Shown here: in pieces, positions 17,309 to 26,261 of the stretch
How the letters are laid out: the number at the start of each line of letters is the position of its first letter
Position numbering within the stretch: the first letter of the stretch is position 1
Source of the DNA: Paenibacillus paridis
GTDB taxonomy: Bacteria; Bacillota; Bacilli; Paenibacillales; Paenibacillaceae
NCBI RefSeq assembly: GCF_006345825.1
Contig: NZ_VCIX01000086.1
Span: 93,161 to 157,160, forward strand
Direction of reading: 5' to 3'
DNA: 64,000 nucleotides
Program-made: the position numbers and the translations under genes
The notes under the pieces: generated by a model
Seen by the model: only the letters and a program-made list of their open reading frames with translations
The model's database searches: none
What the model was told of the DNA's origin: nothing

Positions 17309-17508
17309 CTTCTATAAATGTGGAACAAAAGAAATGTAGTGTAAGCGAAGCGAGAAGATCGTTCTGGAGAAACGAAGTGTTCGCCTTTGTAGCCGGATTC
17401 TTACCTTTAAAGGTCTTAGTCAATCAAAGAATCTGGTTACAACCGCGATCGTAAGAATGATCTACTCGCGCAGCGACCAAAACGAGAAACTTTAGTTCAA
17501 CTTATATA
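17309..17508. mobile_element. MITE-like 200-bp palindromic element, complete copy
   Basis: The whole stretch is one imperfect palindrome. Its centre is ACCTTTAAAGGT at 17403-17414, exactly the midpoint. The outer arms TATAAATGTGGAACAAAAG and (reverse complement of the right end) TATATAAGTTGAACTAAAG match at 15 of 19 positions, and the inner arms also pair (GCGAAGCGAGAAGATCGTTCT against GCTGCGCGAGTAGATCATTC). The 8-base sequence GTACGGCA stands directly on both sides (17301-17308 and 17509-17516), consistent with a target duplication. It has no coding capacity. Other copies are at 24923-25115 and, as a half, at 42901-43001. It separates the permease genes from the GH3 gene. Confidence 0.82.
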
Positions 17509-17518
17509 GTACGGCAAC

Positions 17519-18391
17519 CTATTCTTTTACCGCACCGATAACGATCCCTTTAACGAAGTAGCGCTGCAAGAACGGATAGACGATTAGAATCGGCAAGGCT
17601 CCGATAAAGATCTGGGAAGCGCGAATCGTACGCTGCGACATATTCGCTACCATTTGCGGATCAAATTTGGTCATATCCGCTTGAACGATAATCGTTTGAA
17701 GGAAGCTCGCCAGCGGCAGGTTCATGGATTCTTTAATATAGATCAAGCCGTCAAAATAAGCGTTCCAATGCATAACCATCGTAAACAAGGAAATCGTCGC
17801 AATCGCCGGCATGGAAACCGGAAGATAAATTTGAATAAAGCTGCGCAAGTGGCCGGCACCGTCAATAAAGGCTGCTTCTTCAAGCTCCTTCGGCACTGTG
17901 CGGAAGAAGTTCAGCAGCAGAATAATATTGTAAACCGAAACCATAACCGGGAGGATAAGCGCCATCAGCGTGTTCATAAGCCCCAGTTTCAAAATAAGAA
18001 TGTAGCTTGGGATCAAGCCGCCGCTGAAGAGCATCGTTACGACAAAAAACCAGAGGTATACGTTGCGCGCCCGGAAAATGCGCGAGTCCTTGGAGAGGGC
18101 GTAAGCGGCAACCGCATTGACGATCATCGCCAGTGCCGTTCCGAGTACGGTCCGCTGTACGGATACCCACAAGGAGGACAGGAAATTGGCATTTTCAAAC
18201 GTTTTGGAATAAGCCTCAAGCGTAAAGCCGATTGGCCAGAAGGTAACCATGCCGGCATTGGCCGGCGCAGAAGAGCTTAAGGATACCATTAGCAGGTGAA
18301 GCAGCGGAAGCAGACAGACAATCGAGATGATCAACAACGCGGTATTATTTATAATACTGAATATACGGTATGGTATTGTTTTGTGGTACAT
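17519..18391 (-). CDS. Sugar ABC transporter permease, LplC/YtcP type
   Basis: A 290-residue inner-membrane permease with six predicted helices. The cytoplasmic EAA loop (EEAAFIDGAGHLRSFIQIYLP) that docks to the ATPase is present. It is the second permease of a CUT1 transporter, 15 bases downstream of its partner. RBS AAAGGGTGA. No ATPase gene is present nearby; in this transporter class a shared MsmX-type ATPase is normally encoded elsewhere. Confidence 0.95.
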   Translation of the reverse strand: MYHKTIPYRIFSIINNTALLIISIVCLLPLLHLLMVSLSSSAPANAGMVTFWPIGFTLEAYSKTFENANFLSSLWVSVQRTVLGTALAMIVNAVAAYALSKDSRIFRARNVYLWFFVVTMLFSGGLIPSYILILKLGLMNTLMALILPVMVSVYNIILLLNFFRTVPKELEEAAFIDGAGHLRSFIQIYLPVSMPAIATISLFTMVMHWNAYFDGLIYIKESMNLPLASFLQTIIVQADMTKFDPQMVANMSQRTIRASQIFIGALPILIVYPFLQRYFVKGIVIGAVKE

Positions 18392-18406
18392 ATGCAGTCA
18401 CCCTTT

Positions 18407-19357
18407 CTAGAAGATCCTGTAGCCGGCGAATTTGTACGCGAGTCGGTAGGAGATAACGATCAGTATTAAGCTAATCATGGATTTGAAGAAGCCGACGGCT
18501 GTAGCAAAGCTGAATTGTCCGCTGAGCAAGCCTTCGCGGTAGACAAAGGTATCGATAATGTCGCCTTGCTGATAAATGAGCGGGCTGTACAGGTTGAATA
18601 CCTGGTCGAAGTTGGCGTTAAGCACGTTGCCAAGCGCCAGCGTGGCTACAACGATCAGAATTGGGATCAGCGAAGGAATCGTAATATGCATCGTTTGTTT
18701 CAAGCGGCTTGCGCCGTCGACCTCGGCTGCTTCATACAGTGCCGGATTAATGCCGGATAGCGCAGCAAGGATAATAATCGTGTTGAAGCCAAATTCTTTC
18801 CAGACGTCACTGGATATAATCGTGAATCGGAACCATGAGCCGTCACCGAGGAAGAAAATCGGCTTAATGCCAAACACGCTGGTCAAGAACTGGTTCACAA
18901 TGCCGGTTTGGGCAAGCACATCGATCAAAATACCGGATAACGTTACCCACGACAAGAAGTGGGGCAGATAGACGAGCGTTTGGATGGAGCGCTTTAGTCC
19001 CATATTGCGTACCTCATTGAGCAGCAAGGCGAATAGGAACGGAATAATCAAGTTCATTACAATTTTGGAGCAGGCAAAAAATAACGTATTCCATGTAATT
19101 TGCAAAAAGTATTCATTCTCGAACATATATCGGAAATGCTTCAAGCCGACCCATGGGGAGCCGGATATTCCTAAGCCGGCCTTATAATCCTGAAATGCCA
19201 TTACAAGTCCCGTCATAGGCAAATAAGCAAAAACAAGGACGAGCAGAACAGCTGGCAGTACCATCAAATGAAGCGTCCAGGGCTGCTTGTAGCCGCGATC
19301 TTTTTTCACTTTAGGGGCGACGTTAGGGTTTGCTTGTTGTAGGGTATTAGAGTCCAT
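18407..19357 (-). CDS. Sugar ABC transporter permease, LplB type
   Basis: A 316-residue inner-membrane permease, first of the pair. ATG at 19357 is chosen because GGGAG precedes it at a workable distance; an upstream ATG has no site. The EAA loop is YEAAEVDGASRLKQTMHITIP. The gene is divergent from the sensor kinase at 19502, with a 144-base shared control region. With the second permease and the binding lipoprotein at 23044 it forms a LplABC-type oligosaccharide importer. Confidence 0.95.
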   Translation of the reverse strand: MDSNTLQQANPNVAPKVKKDRGYKQPWTLHLMVLPAVLLVLVFAYLPMTGLVMAFQDYKAGLGISGSPWVGLKHFRYMFENEYFLQITWNTLFFACSKIVMNLIIPFLFALLLNEVRNMGLKRSIQTLVYLPHFLSWVTLSGILIDVLAQTGIVNQFLTSVFGIKPIFFLGDGSWFRFTIISSDVWKEFGFNTIIILAALSGINPALYEAAEVDGASRLKQTMHITIPSLIPILIVVATLALGNVLNANFDQVFNLYSPLIYQQGDIIDTFVYREGLLSGQFSFATAVGFFKSMISLILIVISYRLAYKFAGYRIF

Positions 19358-19501
19358 AGTTCTCCCTTTCCATAAAATCATATTTGTGTATCATGTGAAA
19401 CCCTGATATAAATAGTAACAAAGTGCGTAAGCTCGAAACTATAAGACAATGTTAGGATTCATAGGTTTTTGTTAGGGAGATCATTTTGGAGGGGTAGGAT
19501 C

Positions 19502-21349
19502 ATGGTACTAAATAAAAGCATGCCTTTTTTCAAAAAAAAACTAGGGGCAAGGGTCAGTCTCTTTGCCAAAATGAATATATTAATCCTCTTGTTGTTCATT
19601 CCGATTATCATCCTTTTTACCTATTCCAATCAGGTGGCATCGCATGTGATCAGCAAGGAGCTGCAGGCTTCGAACATTAAGCAGCTTTCGTTCCTATCGA
19701 GCCAAATTGACTCCAGAATCAATCAGACCGTGGACTTTGTCATTACGTTCTCGAAGGACCCGAATGTCGAGAAGTTTAACGGGCTTAATCTTTGGGATGA
19801 CCTTTATGATAAAATGCAGACTCGGTATGTCGTACAGGAGAAGATGATGCTGCAGTCAGGCGTCATGAATATTTGGCCGGTGACGTACACCTTGTATTCG
19901 CAGCAGAACAAAGAAGCGATATCCAATAATAAAGATACCGTCAAATATGACGAGGATTATCTGGAAAATAACATGACAGGGGATTGGACCTACGGGGACG
20001 GAAGAGCGGCGACCGCTGGGACACAAAAATCGTTTAATTGGTTTTATACCGATTCTTTTGGTCATCAGGGAACGCTTAAGGGCAGCAATCTCGTCGTGCA
20101 GGCGAGCTTCGGACACGAGAATATTCAAAATATGCTGGACACGTATAAAGCAGGCGGACAAGGTGATCCTATCTTTTACCATGAAGGGGAAACGCCGATT
20201 CTGAACCGAAGCGCCTCCAAGAAGCTGTCTTCTGAGCTGACGCTTTATTTGGATGGCAAGCAGCTGGCGGATACGAATCAAGAGGTGGTCCTGCTCGATC
20301 ATAAAAATTATTTGGTAAGCGCAGTCAAATCGCCGCAGCTGGGCTGGTATCTCGTTGATATTGTGCCGCTGGACCAGATGCTTGGGCCGATCTCATCCAG
20401 CCGGAATTTATTTTATTTATCGATGGTTTTATTGTTCGTGGTCGGAATATCTGCCTCTGTATTGCTGTACCGCAATGTGCAGCGTCCGATCATCAAGCTG
20501 ATTCGCGGCTTGCAGAGCGTGCAGCGGGGAGATTTCTCCGTGCAAATCAAGTCGAACGTGAATAATGAGTTTGCCTTTTTATTTTATCGATTCAATGAGA
20601 TGTCGCGGCAAATTCAAGATCTGGTCGAGAAGGTGCTTGGCGAGAAGCTGCGCGCGCGCGAGGCGACGTTAAAGCAGCTGCAGGCGCAGATTAATCCCCA
20701 TTTCCTGTACAACTGCCTCGGCTATATAATTAATATGGCACAGATGAAGGAGCAGGAGGCGGTTGTCTCCATGGCTTATAATTTGAGCGCGTATTACCGC
20801 TACACGACAAGGATGGAGCGGGAAACGGCAACCGTTGCAGAAGAAATCAAGCTGCTCGTCAATTATTTGGATATTCAAAAGCTGCGCAACGAAAGAATTG
20901 AATACACGATCGATATTCCGGATGAAATGCTGAAGCAGCAGGTTCCGCGGCTCATGCTTCAGCCGATCGTCGAGAATGCCGTCATTCACGGCGTTGGCAA
21001 GTCGTATTCGTCCGGCGAAATTCGGATTAGAGGCGAAATCTCCGGCGGCTGCTGCCGCGTCTATGTCGACGATGACGGGCCAGGCCTGAGCGCGGACGGG
21101 CAGGAAGCGCTGAACCGCAAGATGAAAGAGCCGCTTCAGGAAGAAATGGGCTGCGGGCTATGGAATACCAATCAGCGGATTTACCATCAGTTCGGAGAAG
21201 GTTCCTATTTGCATTTTACCGCTTCGCCGCTTGGCGGATTCCGGACCGAAATTATTTGGCAGACGCCTGCCGCAGCAGAATTATCTCAACCATCCTCTCA
21301 ACCATCAACTCAACAAGGAGATACACTACATGCAAATGATCATCGTTGA
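19502..21349 (+). CDS. Sensor histidine kinase, YesM type
   Basis: A 615-residue membrane kinase; ATG at 19502 follows GGAGGGG by seven bases. A transmembrane helix near residues 20-45, an extracellular sensor (dCache-like) region, a second helix near 300-320, then HAMP. Phosphoacceptor motif QINPHFLYNCLGYI with His400, N box QPIVENAVIHGV, G1 box DDDGPGL and G2 region GCGLWNTNQRI are all intact. The C-terminal tail is rich in Gln/Ser/Pro and its last 20 bases overlap the start of the response regulator gene, so the pair is coupled. By family it controls the divergent permeases and the downstream lipoprotein gene. Confidence 0.95.
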   Translation: MVLNKSMPFFKKKLGARVSLFAKMNILILLLFIPIIILFTYSNQVASHVISKELQASNIKQLSFLSSQIDSRINQTVDFVITFSKDPNVEKFNGLNLWDDLYDKMQTRYVVQEKMMLQSGVMNIWPVTYTLYSQQNKEAISNNKDTVKYDEDYLENNMTGDWTYGDGRAATAGTQKSFNWFYTDSFGHQGTLKGSNLVVQASFGHENIQNMLDTYKAGGQGDPIFYHEGETPILNRSASKKLSSELTLYLDGKQLADTNQEVVLLDHKNYLVSAVKSPQLGWYLVDIVPLDQMLGPISSSRNLFYLSMVLLFVVGISASVLLYRNVQRPIIKLIRGLQSVQRGDFSVQIKSNVNNEFAFLFYRFNEMSRQIQDLVEKVLGEKLRAREATLKQLQAQINPHFLYNCLGYIINMAQMKEQEAVVSMAYNLSAYYRYTTRMERETATVAEEIKLLVNYLDIQKLRNERIEYTIDIPDEMLKQQVPRLMLQPIVENAVIHGVGKSYSSGEIRIRGEISGGCCRVYVDDDGPGLSADGQEALNRKMKEPLQEEMGCGLWNTNQRIYHQFGEGSYLHFTASPLGGFRTEIIWQTPAAAELSQPSSQPSTQQGDTLHANDHR

Positions 21350-22937
21350 TGACGAAGCCCACTGGGTAGATAATCTGTCCATGCACAAGCCTTGGCATAC
21401 ACTGGGCATTGAACAGGTGCACAAAGCTTATTCTGCGCGGGAAGCGCTGCAAATTATCGAGACGAATCCGGTTGATATCGTCATATCCGATATTCTCATG
21501 CCGGAGATGACTGGCATTGAGCTGATTGAAAAAATTCGCGAATACGACAAACGGATCAAATGCATCATTTTGTCCGGACATTCTGACTTTGATTATGCGA
21601 AGGAAGCGCTCCGGCATCAGGCGGTCGAGTACCTTCTTAAACCGCCAACCGATGATGAATTGTTCGGAGCGGTAAGAGTCGCCATTGATCAATTGAAGGA
21701 GGAGTGGGAGAGCATCAGCTCCCATGAGCGAACGGAATATACGCTGCGTGAAAATCTGCCGCTGCTGCGCGGACAGCTGTTGCTTGACGGATTGCGCGGC
21801 GAGAAGATGGCTGCGGAGGAATGGAGCCGTAAGCTAGAGAATTATAGCTTGCCGATTGTATTCGGAGACTGCGCTCTGCTGCTTGTCCGTATGGAGGATG
21901 AATTCAGCCAGTACCGGCATAACGGTCAGCAGTTGATGGAATATGCGATTATTAATATTGCCGAAGAAATTTTTGGGGAATATATGAAGGTATGGGGCGT
22001 CAAGGAAGAGCATGGCTACTTGGCTTTCCTGCTGCAATTCAAGGATGAATTCCCGTCAGCCAAGCAGGATTTGCTGCTAGAGAAGCTCGCAGTGCAGCTG
22101 CAGTCCAAGGTGAAGCAGTTCCTCAAGGGCTCGTTGTCGATCGTGATCACGGAGCCATTCTTGTTCCCCGAGCAGCTCCACGTCAGCTATAGGCAAGCTT
22201 CGTCTTCCTTCCGGCAGATCGTTGGCGATGAGCGTGAATTTGTTATGCGCGTCAGCGAGCTGAAGCAGCATGTATCGCAAGGCGCATTGGATGCTATCCA
22301 TGCTCCTCCAACACTGAACAATTTGCTGGAGGCCGTACGCTGGGATGCGCTTGAGGAGAAGCTGCAGGGCGTATTTGCCGAGCTGGACGAGAAATGGTCC
22401 GATTCTTGGGAGCATTGCATGGAAGCAGGATTTCTCATTGCTTCCTCATTTACTCATTTTGCCCATCGGAACGGGCATACGCTGGCGGAGCTGCTGGGAA
22501 CGGATATGGAGCTGCTGCAAAGCGGAGAGGCTTTTTCCTCGATAAGCAAGCTGCGCAATTGGTCGATCGGAGTGATTGGCAAGCTGAAAGAGGGGACTGC
22601 CAATGAAGTGAATGACATTCGCTCGTTGTACGTCAAGAAGGTTCAGGATTTTACCGAAAAAAATCTTCATCTGGACGTGTCCTTGCGTGTGCTCGCTGAT
22701 CATGTGAACCTGCATACGACGCATTTATCTAAAATTTATAAGATTGAAACCGGCGAGGGGATCAGCGATTATATTTCCCGGCTTCGGATGGAGCGAGCAT
22801 GCCATTTGCTGAAAACGACCGAGAAAAAGGTGTACGAAATCAGCACGGAGATCGGTTATTTGGAGCCCGCGTACTTTATTAAGGTGTTCAAGAGACAGTT
22901 CGGCGTTACCCCGCAGGATTACAGGCATGGCAACTAA
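21330..22937 (+). CDS. Response regulator, YesN type (receiver + AraC HTH)
   Basis: A 535-residue regulator. The ATG at 21330 with AAGGAG nine bases upstream sits inside the end of the kinase gene. The receiver domain starts MQMIIVDDEA with phospho-acceptor Asp54 (IVISDILMPEMTG) and the conserved Lys in YLLKPP. A long middle region of about 270 residues links to the C-terminal AraC DNA-binding domain (SLRVLADHVNLHTTHLSKIYK and KVYEISTEIGYLEPAYFIKVF, ending VTPQDYR). It should activate the neighbouring transporter genes on both strands. Confidence 0.95.
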   Translation: MQMIIVDDEAHWVDNLSMHKPWHTLGIEQVHKAYSAREALQIIETNPVDIVISDILMPEMTGIELIEKIREYDKRIKCIILSGHSDFDYAKEALRHQAVEYLLKPPTDDELFGAVRVAIDQLKEEWESISSHERTEYTLRENLPLLRGQLLLDGLRGEKMAAEEWSRKLENYSLPIVFGDCALLLVRMEDEFSQYRHNGQQLMEYAIINIAEEIFGEYMKVWGVKEEHGYLAFLLQFKDEFPSAKQDLLLEKLAVQLQSKVKQFLKGSLSIVITEPFLFPEQLHVSYRQASSSFRQIVGDEREFVMRVSELKQHVSQGALDAIHAPPTLNNLLEAVRWDALEEKLQGVFAELDEKWSDSWEHCMEAGFLIASSFTHFAHRNGHTLAELLGTDMELLQSGEAFSSISKLRNWSIGVIGKLKEGTANEVNDIRSLYVKKVQDFTEKNLHLDVSLRVLADHVNLHTTHLSKIYKIETGEGISDYISRLRMERACHLLKTTEKKVYEISTEIGYLEPAYFIKVFKRQFGVTPQDYRHGN

Positions 22938-23043
22938 CAACATGACAGAGTCCTATGGAAACTAACAAATTCATATAGATGACTTCCCCGACAAGTTGGT
23001 AAAGTAGCTTATGTGATCATCTTACTTCAAAGGGGACTTAAAC

Positions 23044-24723
23044 ATGAGTAAACTTAGAAAAGCAGGAATGCTGCTCGTTGCTATGGCTTTTATCGTAAGT
23101 GCTTGCAGCGGTAATGCCGGCAAGAACGATAATAAGGGCACGGACAGCGGAGCAACTACCGGAACGACGACAACCGCCTCCGATGAGGCATTTGCTAAAG
23201 GCAAATACGATCCGCCAATTGAGTTCAGCACGGTTATTATGCCTAAGAAATACACGAATGGCGATACGAAAGAAGACAATGTCCATGACCGCTGGATGCT
23301 GGAGCAGTTCGGCATGAAGCACAAGGACACTTGGTACCCTGCTGGCAACGATCAATACAAGCAGAAGCTTCAGCTTGCCATTGCTTCCGGCGAGAAGCTG
23401 CCTGATTTTGTATTCGTGCCAACGGATGCGATTTTGACTAACCAGCTGATTGATTCCGGACAGTTCCTGCCAGTCGATGAGCTTTTCGAAAAATACGCGA
23501 ACCAAACGTGGAAAGACCACGCTGCACAGCATCCGGAATTGTGGTACCCGTTCACGAAGGACGGCAAGAAGTGGAACATTCCGATTCTTGAGTACACCGA
23601 CAATGATGATACGCTTCTATGGCTGCGTGAAGATTGGATGGAGAAGCTGAACCTTGAAGCTCCAAAAACCATTGCTGACCTGGACAACATTCTCGATAAA
23701 TTCAAAAACGAGAACCCTGACGGATTGGCAGCTAAGGATGTATATCCGCTAGCCATTTCATTAAAAAACAATACTAACACGTGGATGGGCTCGCTTGATT
23801 GGTTATACGGTGCTTACGGCACAATCGAGGAGCAATGGAACAAAGATGCTGACGGCAACTTGGAATATGGTTCCGTTAATCCTGGAGCGAAGCAAGCACT
23901 TGCTAAGCTGAAGGAATGGATGGACAAAGGTTATATCCACCCGGATGCGGCTTTGTGGGATGAAGGCAAAACGGCTGAAATTTGGACGAACGGCAAGGCA
24001 GGCGTACTGCCAGGCGCGAACTGGGTACCAGACTGGCCGGCACCGGATCTGCTCAAAAACGTAAAAGGCGCTAAATACAAAGCTTACCCTGTACCTGCTG
24101 GCCCTGATGGCCAGATCGGCACGAAATGGCAAAACTCAGGCGTAAACAGCAGCTTTATGGTTAACAAGGATGCAAAACATCCGGAAGCTTTCTTCCTGTA
24201 CTACAACTATTTGCTTGATAACTTGGCTAACCCTGCCGCTGGCAGCGCTTATGAGTATGGTTTTGCTAAGGGATATGACTGGGATGAAGTAGACGGTCAG
24301 CCAACGAACAACAAAGATAAAATCAAAGATTTCAACAATGAGTTCCCGTTCCTTACCGGACCGGCGCGTATTCCTGACCTTTATATGAAAACGCTCGTGA
24401 AGCTTGCTGACGGAGCGGCGCCTGAAACGCCATATGAGAAAAATACCGCTGAATTCCGTAAACCGGAAAACTGGTACTCTGCGAAAATCGTAATGTCGCA
24501 AATTGATATTCGCAAACAAAACTTCTTTACCGGTGCGGCAACAACGACGATGATTTCAAAATGGAGCCTTCTGCGTCAATCCGAGCTGGAGACGTTCAAC
24601 AAAATTATTTACGGCAAATTGCCAATCGACGCCTTCGACAGCTTCGTAACGAACTGGAAAACAAATGGCGGAGATCAAATCACTAAAGAAGTGAATGAGT
24701 GGTTTACGTCGGTATCGAAATAA
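23044..24723 (+). CDS. ABC transporter substrate-binding lipoprotein, LplA type
   Basis: A 559-residue lipoprotein, the large size typical of binding proteins that pair with LplB/LplC-type permeases. Signal peptide with lipobox VSAC (Cys21), followed by a Gly/Asn/Thr-rich linker. The family segment NDQYKQKLQLAIASGEKLPDF is easily recognised. RBS AAAGGGG eleven bases before ATG. It follows the two-component pair by 106 bases and probably has its own promoter. It delivers oligosaccharide to the divergently encoded permeases. Confidence 0.95.
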   Translation: MSKLRKAGMLLVAMAFIVSACSGNAGKNDNKGTDSGATTGTTTTASDEAFAKGKYDPPIEFSTVIMPKKYTNGDTKEDNVHDRWMLEQFGMKHKDTWYPAGNDQYKQKLQLAIASGEKLPDFVFVPTDAILTNQLIDSGQFLPVDELFEKYANQTWKDHAAQHPELWYPFTKDGKKWNIPILEYTDNDDTLLWLREDWMEKLNLEAPKTIADLDNILDKFKNENPDGLAAKDVYPLAISLKNNTNTWMGSLDWLYGAYGTIEEQWNKDADGNLEYGSVNPGAKQALAKLKEWMDKGYIHPDAALWDEGKTAEIWTNGKAGVLPGANWVPDWPAPDLLKNVKGAKYKAYPVPAGPDGQIGTKWQNSGVNSSFMVNKDAKHPEAFFLYYNYLLDNLANPAAGSAYEYGFAKGYDWDEVDGQPTNNKDKIKDFNNEFPFLTGPARIPDLYMKTLVKLADGAAPETPYEKNTAEFRKPENWYSAKIVMSQIDIRKQNFFTGAATTTMISKWSLLRQSELETFNKIIYGKLPIDAFDSFVTNWKTNGGDQITKEVNEWFTSVSK

Positions 24724-24800
24724 TCTGTAATCGTGTGGAGGATACGCGATAAGGCTGTGAGCAGCAGCTTTGCGGGACATCCTCGATAGTGGTGGGAAAA

Positions 24801-24835
24801 GGGCTAACCCGAGTTGTCGGGTTGGCCCTTTTTTT
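24801..24835 (+). terminator. Intrinsic terminator after binding-protein gene
   Basis: Twelve-base stem GGGCTAACCCGA / TCGGGTTGGCCC (one G-T pair) with a GTTG loop, followed by seven T. It ends the kinase-regulator-lipoprotein unit. Confidence 0.93.
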
Positions 24836-24922
24836 GAGCGTCTATAGCTGCCTTTTTAGTATGGAGGCGTTAGGGGGAAGGGGCGCTCTGAAGAGTAGAT
24901 CTGTTTCATCGGAATTGATTTT

Positions 24923-25115
24923 TCTAAATTGAACTGAATTTTTTGTGTTGGTCGCTGCGTGAGCAGAACATTCTGTAGGGTCGCGGTTGTAACCAGATTC
25001 TTTGATTGACTTACACATTTAAGGTAAGTATCTGGCTACAAAGGCGAACCCTTCGTTTCTCCAGAACGATCTTCTCACTTCGCGTACACCTTATTTTTTA
25101 GTTCAACTTATATAG
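24923..25115. mobile_element. MITE-like palindromic element, second copy (inverted)
   Basis: About 192 bases that match the 17.3-kb element in the opposite orientation, including its blocks for GCCTTTGTAGCC, GATCGTTCTGGAGAAACG and AGTCAATCAAAGAATCTGGTT. The right end TTCAACTTATATA is the same as in the other copy, and the centre (TTACACATTTAAGGTAA) again lies at the midpoint. No clear flanking duplication was found. It lies between the terminator of the binding-protein gene and the AGATCT hairpin array. Confidence 0.78.
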
Positions 25116-25118
25116 AAT

Positions 25119-25430
25119 AGCCGATTTAGGCCTGAGGTTAAGAAAATAGATCTAAAAAATAGATCTATTCCACCCAAATGGGCTGATTTGGAGAAATAGG
25201 TCTAAAAAGTAGATCTATTCCGCCGGATATGATCTAGATGAGCCGATTAAGGCCTGATGTTAAGGGAATAGATCTAAAAAATAGATCTATTCCTCCCAAA
25301 GGGGCTCCGTTGGAGGAAATAGGTCTAAAAAGTAGATCTATTTCGCTGGATATGATCTAGATGAGCCCAAATAGGCCCGCTGCAAAGGAAATAGATCTAA
25401 AAAGCAGATCTGAAAAATAGATCAGTTCCC
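25119..25430. repeat. Tandem array of AGATCT hairpins, 122-bp period
   Basis: About 2.6 tandem copies of a 122/123-base unit starting at 25119, 25241 and 25364. Each complete unit holds one near-perfect hairpin with arms GGAATAGATCTA and TAGATCTATTCC around an A5 loop (perfect in copy two), one variant hairpin AGGTCTAAAAAGTAGATCT, and a GATATGATCTAGATGAGCC joint. A lone AGATCT at 24888-24893 suggests that the array once extended left, before the MITE-like insertion. No ORF or promoter is evident. With the MITE it fills the 870-base gap between the binding-protein gene and the DUF1349 gene. Confidence 0.85.
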
Positions 25431-25591
25431 CCTTCTTCTACCAAAATGGCAGGTCGTACTGACCCTAGTCGGGTCGAATAGAGCCATTGCATAATTTTTA
25501 CAATGAATCATAATAAAAAAGAGCACGCTGAGGGTGAATGAGACGGCTCGGCGTGTTCGGTAAATTTACTTGAAAGCTAGGTGCTACATAG

Positions 25592-26197
25592 ATGTCGAGA
25601 GTAATTGTTTGGAATGAGGGGAACTGGACGACAGAGCCTGTAGCTTATCGGCAAGAGGGCGAGGGGCTAGTGGTAGAAGCGCTCAAGGGGAGCGATTATT
25701 GGCAAAAAACGATGTATGGCTTTGAGCATGATAACGGCCATGCCCTCTTGGCTCCATGGAAAGAGAATGAGGCGATTGAAATCAGCTTTGAATTAAAGGG
25801 GTTCACGGAGCTCTACGACCAGGCGGGCATTATGCTCTGGCAGGGCAGGACAAGCTGGATCAAAGCAGGCATCGAGATTAACGATGGCGTTCCGCATATA
25901 GGGGCGGTCGTCACGGATACTTATTCGGATTGGTCCCTCTCCCCGGTGCCGGAATGGATGGGAGAGCTTGTAACGATTCGCGCCTCCCGCTCTCAGGATG
26001 CCGTTATTATTAGGGCAAGGACGCAAAACCATCCGTGGAGAACGATTCGGGTTGCTCGTTTCCTGAATGAAGGCGGCCAGCAAGCGGGTCCGTTTCTTTG
26101 TGCGCCAACAAGGGCGGGCCTAGAGGTGGCTTTTACACGTTGGGCTGGAACGGCGCCGGATGAGGATATCCATATTGATCCGCCCGTGAGTGATTGA
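25592..26197 (+). CDS. DUF1349 family protein
   Basis: A 201-residue cytoplasmic protein with the DUF1349 pattern: an N-terminal region leading to DYWQKTMYGF, then FTELYDQAGIMLWQGRTSWIKAGIEINDGVPHIG-type beta-strands. The family has a concanavalin-A-like jelly-roll fold and is often found in sugar-utilisation loci; its biochemical role is not established. The RBS is weak (GCTAGGTG). It stands alone between the AGATCT repeat array and a terminator that serves the convergent reductase gene. Confidence 0.85.
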   Translation: MSRVIVWNEGNWTTEPVAYRQEGEGLVVEALKGSDYWQKTMYGFEHDNGHALLAPWKENEAIEISFELKGFTELYDQAGIMLWQGRTSWIKAGIEINDGVPHIGAVVTDTYSDWSLSPVPEWMGELVTIRASRSQDAVIIRARTQNHPWRTIRVARFLNEGGQQAGPFLCAPTRAGLEVAFTRWAGTAPDEDIHIDPPVSD

Positions 26198-26201
26198 TAA
26201 G

Positions 26202-26239
26202 CAAAAATGCCGGGAACGTCTCATCAGACGGTTCCCGGC
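26202..26239 (-). terminator. Terminator of the reductase gene
   Basis: Stem GCCGGGAAC + GTCT / AGAC + GTTCCCGGC with one bulged base and a CATC loop. On the minus strand it is followed by ATTTTTGC, so it acts on the ferredoxin-NADP reductase transcript; on the plus strand no T tract follows. Confidence 0.85.
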
Positions 26240-26261
26240 ACGAGAATAGCTCTGTTATGCG

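Noticed and set aside
25119..25430. CRISPR array
   Set aside because: Repeats are tandem 122-base units with internal palindromes, spacers are not unique and no cas genes are present.
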